Shown here: piece after piece, positions 15,209 through 22,543 of the stretch
Layout of the letters: each line of letters starts with the position of its first letter
Position numbering within the stretch: the stretch's first letter is position 1
Assembly (NCBI GenBank): GCA_041178225.1
Contig: JBEGVV010000084.1
Coordinates: 1-40,129, forward strand
Reading direction: 5' to 3'
DNA from: CAIOSQ01 sp041178225
GTDB taxonomy: Bacteria > Pseudomonadota > Alphaproteobacteria > CACIAM-22H2
DNA: 40,129 nt
Position numbers and translations under genes: made by a program
The notes under the pieces: generated by a model
Told to the model about the DNA's origin: nothing
The model's database searches: none
What the model saw: the letters and a program-made list of their open reading frames with translations, nothing else

Positions 15209-16524
15209 GCCCCGCGACGCAGGGCCTCGTCGTCATCGTCGCGACGCTCGCCGTCTTCGTGACCGGCACGCCCATCGCATTCGGCCTCGGCGCGGTCGCG
15301 GTGATCTTCCTCGTCCTGTTCCAGGGGCTCGACTCCCTGGGCGTGGCGGCCGAGACGCTCTACTCGGGCCTCCACGACTTCACCCTCGTCTCGATCCCGA
15401 TGTTCATCATGATGGGCGCGGCGATCGGGTCCTCGCCGGCGGGCCGCGACCTCTACCTCGCCCTCGACCGCTGGCTCTACCGCGTGCCGGGCGGGCTGGT
15501 GGTATCGAACCTCGGCGCCTGCGCGCTCTTCGCGGCGCTGACCGGCTCCTCGCCCGCGACCTGCGCCGCGATCGGCAAGATGGGCATCCCCGAGATGCGC
15601 AAGCGCGGCTACCCGGACGAGATCGCCACGGGCTCGATCTGCGCGGGCGGCACGCTCGGGATCCTCATCCCGCCCTCGATCACCTTCATCCTCTACGGCA
15701 TCGCCACCGAGACCTCGATCGGGAGGCTGTTCCTCGCCGGCATCGTGCCGGGCATCCTGCTCACCGCGCTCTTCATGGCGTGGACGATCTACAAGATCGG
15801 CCGCAGCGGCTTCCGCGCCTACCCGAAGGAGTTCCGCTACTCCTGGCGCGAGAAGACCGAGGTCCTGCCGAAGGTCCTTCCCTTCCTCTTCATCGTCGCC
15901 GCGGTGATGTACGTGCTCTACGGCGGCGTCGCCACGCCGTCGGAGGCGGCGGGCGTCGGCGCGGCGCTCTGCGTGCTGCTCGCGGTGCTGCTCTACCGCA
16001 TGTGGAACCCGCGCGACTGGTGGGAGATCCTGCGCTCGACGACGCGCGAGTCCGTGATGATCATGATGATCATCGCCGCCTCGGTGCTGTTCGGCTACAT
16101 GCTGACTTCCCTCTACCTCACCCAGACGCTGGCCCAGGCCATCGCGGACGCGAACCTGAACCGCTGGGTGCTGATGGGCCTGATCAACCTCTTCCTGCTG
16201 GTCTGCGGCTGCTTCATCCCGCCCGCGGGCATCATCCTGATGACCGCGCCGATCCTTCTGCCGATCGTCACCGCCGCCGGCTTCGACCCGATCTGGTTCG
16301 GCGTGATCGTGACGATCAACATGGAGATCGGGCTGATCACGCCGCCGGTCGGGCTCAACCTCTTCGTCGTGAACAGCATCGCGCCGGACGTGCCGACGAA
16401 GACCGTGCTGGCGGGCTCGGTGCCCTACGTGCTCTGCATGGTCCTGGCCATCGTCATCCTCTGCGTCGTGCCGGAGATCGCGACCTGGCTGCCCGACCAC
16501 CTCATGGGCCCGGTGAGGAAGTGA
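15205..16524 (+). CDS. TRAP transporter large permease DctM (system 1)
   Basis: 439 residues from a GTG overlapping the DctQ stop. About twelve hydrophobic segments. DctM hallmarks include LVSIPMFIMMGAAIG near 65, ALTGSSPATCAAIGKMGIPEM near 115, GGTLGILIPPSI near 150, YGGVATPSEAAGVGA near 240 and LITPPVGLNLFV near 380. It carries out the ion-coupled translocation of the solute delivered by DctP. No frame break seen. Confidence 0.94.
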   Translation: MSPATQGLVVIVATLAVFVTGTPIAFGLGAVAVIFLVLFQGLDSLGVAAETLYSGLHDFTLVSIPMFIMMGAAIGSSPAGRDLYLALDRWLYRVPGGLVVSNLGACALFAALTGSSPATCAAIGKMGIPEMRKRGYPDEIATGSICAGGTLGILIPPSITFILYGIATETSIGRLFLAGIVPGILLTALFMAWTIYKIGRSGFRAYPKEFRYSWREKTEVLPKVLPFLFIVAAVMYVLYGGVATPSEAAGVGAALCVLLAVLLYRMWNPRDWWEILRSTTRESVMIMMIIAASVLFGYMLTSLYLTQTLAQAIADANLNRWVLMGLINLFLLVCGCFIPPAGIILMTAPILLPIVTAAGFDPIWFGVIVTINMEIGLITPPVGLNLFVVNSIAPDVPTKTVLAGSVPYVLCMVLAIVILCVVPEIATWLPDHLMGPVRK

Positions 16525-16564
16525 CGCGGCGCCCCGCGTCGACCCCGTGGAAAGGCGGACCGCG

Positions 16565-17299
16565 ATGACGGACGGAACCACGCTGCCGACGCCCGATGAG
16601 CTGCGTCGGCGGCTGGAGGACCTGCGCAGGTCGCGGGGGTTCCTCCTGCCCCACCATGGCGCGATGGCCGCCGCGCTGCCGGACCTGCACGAGGCCTATT
16701 TCGTGATGTACCGCGCACTGACGCTGGGGCGGCGCCACCTCGACGATTTCGAGAAGGAATTCGTCTGGATGGCGATCCTCGTCGCGGTCGAGGAGGCTAT
16801 CGGCACGCACCACCTCGACCTGTTCCTGAAGGCCGGCGGCACGCGCCCGATGGCCGAGGGGATCGCGCGGCTGGTGGGCTACGCGGCCGCGGCGCGCAAC
16901 CTCTCCTTCATGGCGGAGCACTGGGGGCCCTACCTGCCCGGCCTCGACGCCGAGGCGTCCTATGGCGCGGGCGTCGAGGCCCTGTCCTCGGGCCTCGGCG
17001 TCGATCCGGGCCTGGTCGACCTCGCGCTCGCCGCCACGAACGCCGCGGTGCGGCGCGACGCGGGGTTGCGCTTCCACATCCGCGCCGCCTATCGCCGCGG
17101 CGTGCCCGAGCCGAAGCTCGCGGAGGCGCTCAGCCTCGTGATCTGGCCCGTCGGCGTGAACCACTTCCTCGACGCGTGCGGCGCCTGGCACGACCTCATG
17201 GCGACGGGCGCGGTGTCCCCCTCGCCGTCCTTCCGGGTCTGGGCGGAGACACCGGCGCAGGGCGGCTTCGACGACGCGGCGGGCCGCCGGAAGGGCTGA
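16565..17299 (+). CDS. Carboxymuconolactone decarboxylase/AhpD-like protein lacking the CxxC
   Basis: 244 residues. Predicted all-helical; the core EEAIGTHHLDLFLKAGG (76-92) aligns with the AhpD/CMD signature (E-x-CxxC-x3-H) but both cysteines are absent, leaving E76 and two histidines (82, 83). It therefore cannot work as an AhpD-type peroxidase. A gamma-carboxymuconolactone-decarboxylase-like lyase role or a structural one is possible. A second diverged repeat of the fold may occupy 130-210. The ATG at 16565 is preferred over a GTG at 16547 because AAAGGCGG precedes it. It follows TRAP system 1 by 40 bases, suggesting it acts on the same imported acid. Family membership is moderately sure, function open. 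Confidence 0.72.
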   Translation: MTDGTTLPTPDELRRRLEDLRRSRGFLLPHHGAMAAALPDLHEAYFVMYRALTLGRRHLDDFEKEFVWMAILVAVEEAIGTHHLDLFLKAGGTRPMAEGIARLVGYAAAARNLSFMAEHWGPYLPGLDAEASYGAGVEALSSGLGVDPGLVDLALAATNAAVRRDAGLRFHIRAAYRRGVPEPKLAEALSLVIWPVGVNHFLDACGAWHDLMATGAVSPSPSFRVWAETPAQGGFDDAAGRRKG

Positions 17300-17332
17300 G
17301 CCGCCTCCCGCCCCCGCCGCGACGCGCGCCGC

Positions 17333-17360
17333 TTAACTCGCGCGCCGAACCTGTTATGGT
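17333..17360 (+). promoter_or_regulatory. Candidate sigma-70 promoter of TRAP system 2
   Basis: TTAACT (17333-17338), 16-base spacer, TATGGT (17355-17360). Four of six bases match consensus in each hexamer. Expected RNA start is near 17367, about 35 bases before the DctP start codon. Confidence 0.5.
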
Positions 17361-17365
17361 CCGGG

Positions 17366-17375
17366 CTTCGCGAAG
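17366..17375. promoter_or_regulatory. Palindrome CTTCGCGAAG at the expected RNA start
   Basis: Perfect 10-base dyad, extendable to GG-N-CTTCGCGAAG-N-CC (17363-17378) with one mismatched pair. It overlaps the predicted start site of TRAP system 2, a plausible operator position, or it forms a short 5' hairpin. Confidence 0.35.
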
Positions 17376-17400
17376 TCCCCCCAAGACCGGAGGAAACACG

Positions 17401-18396
17401 ATGAACGTCTCGCTCAAGCGCCGCCCGTTCCTTGGCGGCATCGGTGCCGCCACCCTCGCCGCCGCCGCGACGCCGGCCGCCGCGCAGGCCGGCCTCACCC
17501 TTCGCATGTCGACGCCGGCGACGCCGACCGACCAGCGCTCCGTCGCGCTCGCCGAGATCTTCGGCCCGGCCGTGAAGGACTTCGCGACCTACCAGCCGCA
17601 CTACAACTCGACCCTGTTCAAGCAGGGCACCGAGCTCGAGGCGATCGCGCGCGGCAACCTCGAGATGTCCATCACCTCGGCGCAGGAACTGGCGACGATC
17701 TTCCCGCAGTGGTCGATCTTCACCGCCGGCTACCTGCTGCGCGACGCGGACCACCAGAAGAAGGTCTTCGCGAGCCCGATCATGGACGAGCTCAAGAAGC
17801 CGGTGGAGGACCGCCTCGGGGTCAAGCTGCTCTCGGTCATGTATCTCGGCCGCCGCCAGCTGAACCTGCGCACCGAGAAGGAGATCCGCCGCCCCGCCGA
17901 CCTCGCGGGCACCAAGCTGCGCATGCCGAACACCGAGGCGTGGCTGTTCCTCGGCTCGGCGCTGGGCGCGAACCCGCTGCCGCTGGCCTTCACCGAGATC
18001 TACACCGCGCTGCAGACCGGCGCGGTCGATGGCCAGGACAACCCGCTGCCGACCAACCGCGATTCCAAGTTCTACGAGGTGACGAAGCAGATCGTCCTCA
18101 CCAGCCACCTCGTCGACCAGAACTACGTCGCCTTCTCCAAGCGCGTCTGGGACCGGCTGACGCCCGCGCAGCGCGACATCGTCCAGAAGGCGTCCGACGA
18201 CGCCTCCGAGCTCGGCCGCCAGCGCCAGCTCAAGCTCGAGGCCGAACTCGAGGCCTTCTTCAAGGAGCGTGGCCTCAAGGTCTACGCCCCCGACCTCGAC
18301 GCCTTCCGCGCGCATGTGCAGAAGGCCTACCTGGAGTCCAAGTTCGCGAAGGACTGGCCGGCCGGCATGGTCGACAAGATCAACGCGATCCGCTGA
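17401..18396 (+). CDS. TRAP transporter substrate-binding protein DctP (system 2), Tat-like signal
   Basis: 331 residues. The N-terminus reads KRRPFLGGIG, a twin-arginine-like motif, followed by an alanine-rich stretch and cleavage site AAAQA near 29, so export may be through Tat. The mature part has family landmarks LRTEKEIRRPADLAGTKLR (the binding arginine region) and EIYTALQTGAVDGQDNPL, the most typical DctP signature in this window. It presents an organic acid to DctQM of system 2. GGAGG stands about 8 bases before the ATG. A perfect 11-bp stem-loop follows the stop codon. Confidence 0.94.
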   Translation: MNVSLKRRPFLGGIGAATLAAAATPAAAQAGLTLRMSTPATPTDQRSVALAEIFGPAVKDFATYQPHYNSTLFKQGTELEAIARGNLEMSITSAQELATIFPQWSIFTAGYLLRDADHQKKVFASPIMDELKKPVEDRLGVKLLSVMYLGRRQLNLRTEKEIRRPADLAGTKLRMPNTEAWLFLGSALGANPLPLAFTEIYTALQTGAVDGQDNPLPTNRDSKFYEVTKQIVLTSHLVDQNYVAFSKRVWDRLTPAQRDIVQKASDDASELGRQRQLKLEAELEAFFKERGLKVYAPDLDAFRAHVQKAYLESKFAKDWPAGMVDKINAIR

Positions 18397-18411
18397 AGCC
18401 TCGTCGCGAAC

Positions 18412-18440
18412 GGCGCCCCGCCATCGACCGGCGGGGCGCC
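18412..18440 (+). terminator. Perfect 11-bp stem-loop between DctP and DctQ (system 2)
   Basis: GGCGCCCCGCC (18412-18422), 7-base loop, GGCGGGGCGCC (18430-18440), starting 15 bases after the DctP stop and ending 18 bases before the DctQ start. No T-run. Likely an attenuator or 3'-protective hairpin that raises SBP over membrane subunits. Confidence 0.6.
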
Positions 18441-18458
18441 ATCGCCGGGAGACCCACC

Positions 18459-18956
18459 CTGCACCACGTCGCGAGATGGCTCCAGGCGCGAGCCGAGAAC
18501 GTCGCCGTCCTGCTGATGGCGGCGATGTTCTCGGCCTTCGTCGTCCAGGTCTTCATGCGCTACGCCGTGAACCGGCCGGTCGCGTGGACCCTCGAGGCCT
18601 GCCTCACGGCATGGCTCTGGCTCGTCCTCTGGGGCGGCGCGTTCGTGGTCAAGGACCGCGACCACGTGAAGTTCGACCTGTTCTACGTCGCGATGCGCGA
18701 GCGCGGGCGCAGGGCCTTCGCCCTCCTCTCGGCCACCGCGATCGTCGCGGCCTTCGTCGCCTCGCTGCCCGGGGCGCTGGACTACATCACCTTCTATTCC
18801 ATCAAGTCGAGCGTGAGCCTGGGCATCCGGCTCGACATCGTCTTCAGCGTCTACGCCGTCTTCGCCGTGGCCATCATCGTGCGCTACGCGTGGCGCGCGA
18901 TGTCGCTCCTGCGCGGCGAGCGCATGGCCTCGCTGGACGGGGAGACCCGCACGTGA
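18459..18956 (+). CDS. TRAP transporter small membrane subunit DctQ (system 2), probable CTG start
   Basis: 165 residues if started at CTG 18459. Four hydrophobic segments are visible, with FMRYAVNRPVAWTLEACL after the first and WGGAFVVKDRDHVKFDLF in the second, as in DctQ proteins. Between the DctP stop (18396) and the first membrane helix there is no in-frame ATG, GTG or TTG. CTG 18459 has GGGAGA about 6 bases upstream. The next in-frame ATG lies inside the first helix and would destroy it, so a non-canonical start or a sequencing error upstream must be assumed. The stop overlaps the DctM GTG by 4 bases. Confidence 0.85.
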   Translation: MHHVARWLQARAENVAVLLMAAMFSAFVVQVFMRYAVNRPVAWTLEACLTAWLWLVLWGGAFVVKDRDHVKFDLFYVAMRERGRRAFALLSATAIVAAFVASLPGALDYITFYSIKSSVSLGIRLDIVFSVYAVFAVAIIVRYAWRAMSLLRGERMASLDGETRT

Positions 18957-20251
18957 GCTTCGCCTTCGCGATGACGCTCGCCGCCATGTTCGGCCTCGCC
19001 GCGCTCGGCACGCCGATCTCGCTCAGCATGATCGTGGCGGCGGTCGCCTACCTCGCGATCAAGGGCCAGGACCTCGGCCTCGCGGCCGAACAGATCATCC
19101 AGGGCCTCTACGACAGCTTCGTGATCCTCGCCGTGCCGCTCTTCATCATCGCGGCGAACGTCATGAACTCCGGCTCGATCACGACGCGCCTGAACGAGTT
19201 CTGCGTCGCGCTGGTGGGCCGCTTCCGCGGCGGCCTTGGCCACGTGAACATCGTCGTCAGCATCATCTTCTCGGGCATGTCGGGCTCGGCCGTCGCCGAC
19301 GCGGCCGGCACCGGCAAGATCTCGATCGACATGATGACCAAGGACAACCGCTACACGCCGGGCTACGCGGCGGCGATCACGGCGGCCTCGGCGGTCATCG
19401 GCCCGATCATCCCGCCCTCGATCCCGATGGTGCTCTACGCCCTCGTCTCGGACACCTCGGTCGGCTACCTGTTCATCGCCGGCGCCCTGCCGGGCCTGCT
19501 CATCGGCGCCGTGCTGATGGCCTACAACCACTTCGTCGCGGTGCGCAGGAACTTCCCGGTCGACGAGAAGGTGCCGCTCGCCCAGTTGCCGCGCGTCACC
19601 GCGCGCGCCTTCCCCGTGCTGCTGATGCCCTTCATCCTGCTCTACGGGATCTATGGCGGCATCGCGACGCCGACCGAGGCGGCCGCCATGGCCGCCGCCT
19701 ATGCGCTGCTGCTCGCGGCCTTCTACTACCGCGAACTGACCTGGAAGGGCCTCTATGCGGTGACGCTGGACGGCGCGCGCGCCTCGGCGTCGATCGGCCT
19801 GCTCATCGGCGGCGCGCTGATCTTCAACTACATCGTCGCGGCGGAGAACATCCCGGGCACGGTCTCGGCCTGGCTCACGGGCATCGAGATCTCGCCCCTC
19901 GCCTTCCTGGTCGCCGTGAACCTGCTGCTGCTCGTGCTCGGCTGCCTGCTCGACGCGAGCACGATCATCCTCGTGATCCTTCCGCTGTTCGTGCCGACCT
20001 GCAAGGCGCTGGGCATCGACCTCGTGCATTTCGGCGTCGTCACGGTCGTCAACGCGATGATCGGGCTGATCACCCCGCCCTACGGGGTGCTGCTCTTCGT
20101 GACCAACGCCGTCACCGGGATCCCGCTGCGCACGATGATCGCCGAGATCTGGGGCTTCATCGCCGTCCTGGTCGCGGCGCTGTTCGCGATGATCCTGTTC
20201 CCGGACATCGTGCTCTGGCTGCCGCGGGTGTTCGGGTACGAGGGACGCTGA
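18953..20251 (+). CDS. TRAP transporter large permease DctM (system 2)
   Basis: 432 residues from a GTG overlapping the DctQ stop. Around twelve hydrophobic segments. Hallmarks are FVILAVPLFIIAANVMNSG near 60, IIFSGMSGSAVADAAGTG near 105, GPIIPPSIPMVLYAL near 145, YGGIATPTEAAAMAAAYA near 235 and GLITPPYGVLLFV near 370. It is the ion-coupled translocator of the system; all motifs are intact. Confidence 0.94.
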   Translation: MSFAFAMTLAAMFGLAALGTPISLSMIVAAVAYLAIKGQDLGLAAEQIIQGLYDSFVILAVPLFIIAANVMNSGSITTRLNEFCVALVGRFRGGLGHVNIVVSIIFSGMSGSAVADAAGTGKISIDMMTKDNRYTPGYAAAITAASAVIGPIIPPSIPMVLYALVSDTSVGYLFIAGALPGLLIGAVLMAYNHFVAVRRNFPVDEKVPLAQLPRVTARAFPVLLMPFILLYGIYGGIATPTEAAAMAAAYALLLAAFYYRELTWKGLYAVTLDGARASASIGLLIGGALIFNYIVAAENIPGTVSAWLTGIEISPLAFLVAVNLLLLVLGCLLDASTIILVILPLFVPTCKALGIDLVHFGVVTVVNAMIGLITPPYGVLLFVTNAVTGIPLRTMIAEIWGFIAVLVAALFAMILFPDIVLWLPRVFGYEGR

Positions 20252-20267
20252 GGCGCGGGAGCGCGCC
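20252..20267 (+). terminator. Short hairpin after the DctM gene (system 2)
   Basis: GGCGCG (20252-20257), GGAG loop, CGCGCC (20262-20267), directly after the stop codon and 37 bases before the esterase start. It lacks a T-run; weak support as a terminator. Confidence 0.3.
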
Positions 20268-20304
20268 GGCTTCGCATCGTCCCCGGACCTGGAGAGGAGG
20301 CCCC

Positions 20305-21246
20305 ATGGGCGTGCTTGCACCGCTGCTCGGTTTCATCGCGTTCATCGCCCTGGCACTCGGTGGCGCTTCCTCGGTCGCAGGCATGCCCGACCGGAGCCTT
20401 CCCTGGCAGACCGCCGACGCAAGGGTGCCGGGCGTCGAATACCGGACCTTCGACAGCAAGGTCGTGGGCGCGCGCGTGAGCTACCACGCCTACGTGCCCA
20501 GGGCCGGCGTCAGGGCCGATGCCCGCCTGCCGGTGCTCTACTGGCTGCATGGGACGGAGGGGGGCATCGCGGGCATTCGCCCGCTCGCGGGCTTCTTCGA
20601 CGAAGGCATGCGGGCCGGCCGGCTCCCGGCGATGATCGTCGTGTTCGTGAACGGCCTGCCGCGCCGCCTCTGGGCGGACTCCAAGGACGGGGCCTCGCCG
20701 GTCGAGACGGTCTTCGTCACCGAGGTGATCCCGCATGTCGACCGTTCCTTCCGCACGATCGCGGCGCGCGAGGGTCGCATCCTCGAGGGGTTCAGCATGG
20801 GCGGCTACGGGGCGGCGCGGCTCGGGTTCAGGCACGCGCACCTCTTCGCCGGGGTCTCGATCCTGGCGGGCGGGCCGCTCGACCTCGATTTCCGCGGGCC
20901 GCGCGCGCAGAGGGCGCCGCAACTGCGCGAGCAACTGCTGCGCGAGGTCTGCGGCAACGACATCGAGTACTTCAAGGCCATCAGCCCGTGGATGGCCGCG
21001 GAAGCGGCCGCGCCGGCCTTGCGCGCGAACCGGATGGTGATCCGGCAGGCCATCGGCATGCGGGATGACACGCGCGACCTGAACCGGCTCTTCCATGAAC
21101 GGATGACCCAGCTGGGGATCCAGCACGACTACGCCGAGATGCCGGGCGTCGCGCACGATACCCGCGCCCTGCTCGAGAGCCTGGGCAGCGCGAACGGCGC
21201 GTTCTACCGCCGGGCCCTGGCCCTGCCCTCTTCGCGCCCCGGATAG
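20305..21246 (+). CDS. Exported esterase, alpha/beta hydrolase (esterase D/PHB-depolymerase-like)
   Basis: 313 residues. An N-terminal hydrophobic signal or anchor (1-26) suggests export. Catalytic elements are LHG at 81-83 (oxyanion region), nucleophile S164 in EGFSMGGYG, a candidate acid at D254/D255 and H284 in GVAHD. This pattern belongs to the putative-esterase family that includes feruloyl/acetyl esterases and S-formylglutathione hydrolase. The exported form could release an acid from an ester for uptake by the neighbouring TRAP system 2 (inference). GAGGAGG lies 5-6 bases before the ATG, one of the best ribosome sites in the window, so it can be translated independently. Confidence 0.88.
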   Translation: MGVLAPLLGFIAFIALALGGASSVAGMPDRSLPWQTADARVPGVEYRTFDSKVVGARVSYHAYVPRAGVRADARLPVLYWLHGTEGGIAGIRPLAGFFDEGMRAGRLPAMIVVFVNGLPRRLWADSKDGASPVETVFVTEVIPHVDRSFRTIAAREGRILEGFSMGGYGAARLGFRHAHLFAGVSILAGGPLDLDFRGPRAQRAPQLREQLLREVCGNDIEYFKAISPWMAAEAAAPALRANRMVIRQAIGMRDDTRDLNRLFHERMTQLGIQHDYAEMPGVAHDTRALLESLGSANGAFYRRALALPSSRPG

Positions 21247-21340
21247 GCCCCCGCCCGCGAGGGCCGGGACCATCGGATCCCGTGACCGTCCGGCTCCCGG
21301 CAGCCGGGGGGCATCCGGCCGCCGTGCCTGCCATGCGTGG

Positions 21341-21372
21341 GGAAACGCCGGGCGGATTGCCCGGCGCTTTCC
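21341..21372. terminator. Bidirectional intrinsic-terminator-like hairpin between esterase and tRNA-Glu
   Basis: 13-bp stem with one bulged base: 21341-21353 pairs with 21359-21372 around the loop GGATT. The stem ends in A/T-rich arms, giving CTTTCC on the plus strand and GTTTCC on the minus strand. It lies 95 bases after the esterase stop and 16 bases after the tRNA 3' end, so it can end both transcripts. Confidence 0.6.
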
Positions 21373-21388
21373 CTTGCCTTGGAGCTGG

Positions 21389-21464
21389 TGGCGTCCCCTA
21401 GGGGATTCGAACCCCTGTTTGCGCCGTGAGAGGGCGCCGTCCTGGGCCTCTAGACGAAGGGGAC
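21389..21464 (-). tRNA. tRNA-Glu (anticodon CTC)
   Basis: 76 bases including an encoded CCA at the 3' end. Acceptor GTCCCCT pairs with AGGGGAC plus discriminator G. The anticodon stem GCGCC/GGCGC encloses loop CTCTCAC, giving anticodon CTC for GAG codons. The T arm is AGGGG/CCCCT with the GTTCGAATC core. The D-arm and T-arm sequences agree with bacterial tRNA-Glu as I know it. All stems are intact. Confidence 0.97.
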
Positions 21465-21466
21465 CC

Positions 21467-21498
21467 AAAAACCGCCGGGACGAAGCCCGCCCGGGCGG
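21467..21498 (-). other. Hairpin plus T5 just upstream of mature tRNA-Glu
   Basis: On the minus strand an 8-bp stem with one bulged C (21498-21490 with 21479-21472) is followed at once by TTTTT (21471-21467), two bases before the tRNA 5' end. It looks like an intrinsic terminator. It could end the upstream aldolase transcript, or be a 5'-leader hairpin of the pre-tRNA. Confidence 0.45.
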
Positions 21499-21509
21499 CG
21501 AAGGAGCGC

Positions 21510-21538
21510 TAGATAGCCGAACGCCCTGCGGTGTTCAA
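21510..21538 (-). promoter_or_regulatory. Candidate tRNA-Glu promoter
   Basis: Minus-strand TTGAAC (21538-21533), exactly 17-base spacer, TATCTA (21515-21510). RNA would start near 21503 and give a leader of about 39 bases. Confidence 0.45.
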
Positions 21539-21580
21539 GCTTGGCCTCGCGCCCCCCGCGCCCCGCGGCCCGCGCCTGCG

Positions 21581-22378
21581 TCAGTACGGGCCCTTGGGGC
21601 CCCCTGCCCCGCCCCCGGCCTCGCCACGCGCGGCGGCGACCGCCGCCTTCGCCGCGTTGGCGAGCAGCGCGTTGTCGGACAGGATCGTCGTGAACTGGAA
21701 CCCGCGCGAGATCATGTTCCGCGCGCCCTGCGGCGAGCCCGTGTGGATGCCCGGCCGCACGCCGTGCTTCCTCGCCGAGGCGCAGATGGCGTCGATCGCC
21801 TTGTTGACGACGTCGTCGGTCGGGTCGCCCTGCGGCGGACGACCAAGGGAGATGGCGAGGTCGGCCGGCCCGACATAGATCCCGTCGAGGCCCGGCACCG
21901 AGAGTATGTCGTCGAGGTTGTCCATCGCCTTCTTCGTCTCGATCATCGCGATGGCGAGCACGGTGTCGTTGGCGTTCTTGAAGTAGTCGGGGCCATGGAC
22001 CCAGCCCGCCCGCACGGGGCCGAAGCTGCGATAGCCGGTGGGCGCGTAGCGGCAGGCGCCCACGAAGGCCTCCGCCTCGGCGCGCGTGTTGATCATCGGG
22101 CAGATGATCCCGAAGGAACCGGCGTCGAGCAGCTTCATGATGATGCCCGGCTCGTTCCAGGGCACGCGCGCCAGCGGGATGGCGCCCGTCGTCGAGATCG
22201 CCTGCATCATGCCGACCGCCGCCTGGTAGTCGACGAGACCATGCTGCAGGTCGCAGGTGATCGAATCCCAGCCGGCCTGCGCCATGTTCTCGGCGGCGAC
22301 CGCGCTCGGGATGCCGAGCCATCCGTTGATGACCGCGCCGCCGCGCTGCCAGATCGACTTCACCTTGTTCTCGCGCAT
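21581..22378 (-). CDS. HpcH/HpaI-family class II aldolase
   Basis: 265 residues. Catalytic set of the family: H46 in CDLQHG, R71 in LARVPW, metal ligands E147 (MIETKKA) and D173 (VGPADLA). The glycine-rich CPMINT loop and the GIHTG segment near the end also fit. Such metal-dependent aldolases cleave 4-hydroxy-2-keto acids (for example 4-hydroxy-2-oxoheptanedioate or 2-keto-3-deoxy-sugar acids) to pyruvate plus an aldehyde. It is divergent from the sugar ABC importer with 165 bases between starts, so it may process that importer's substrate (inference). The C-terminal 15 residues are glycine/alanine-rich low complexity. Confidence 0.92.
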   Translation of the reverse strand: MRENKVKSIWQRGGAVINGWLGIPSAVAAENMAQAGWDSITCDLQHGLVDYQAAVGMMQAISTTGAIPLARVPWNEPGIIMKLLDAGSFGIICPMINTRAEAEAFVGACRYAPTGYRSFGPVRAGWVHGPDYFKNANDTVLAIAMIETKKAMDNLDDILSVPGLDGIYVGPADLAISLGRPPQGDPTDDVVNKAIDAICASARKHGVRPGIHTGSPQGARNMISRGFQFTTILSDNALLANAAKAAVAAARGEAGGGAGGPKGPY

Positions 22379-22467
22379 CGTTTCCCCCCGGGAGTGTGCA
22401 TGAGCGGCCGCGCCGCCGCCGCGATCTGAACGCGCCCGCGCCGCGCTGGCAAGCCCCCGCGCGAACC

Positions 22468-22495
22468 TTGCGCAACCACCGCTGGCGACCATAGC
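22468..22495 (+). promoter_or_regulatory. Candidate promoter of the first sugar SBP gene
   Basis: TTGCGC (22468-22473), 16-base spacer, CATAGC (22490-22495) followed by GTGG. The same arrangement (TTG-N3, 16 bases, then a box sharing TAGCGTG) recurs before the second SBP gene at 23938. Read on the minus strand this box contains TATGGT, which could instead be the -10 of the divergent aldolase. Confidence 0.3.
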
Positions 22496-22543
22496 GTGGC
22501 GTCGTGCGCGGAAAGGGAACCGCGCCCTTGAGGGGGGAAGCAG

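Noticed and set aside
16565..17299. AhpD alkylhydroperoxidase
   Set aside because: Both redox cysteines of the CxxC motif are absent.
21389..21464. tRNA-Glu as an island attachment site
   Set aside because: No integrase, no second partial copy of the tRNA 3' end and no change of base composition across it were seen.
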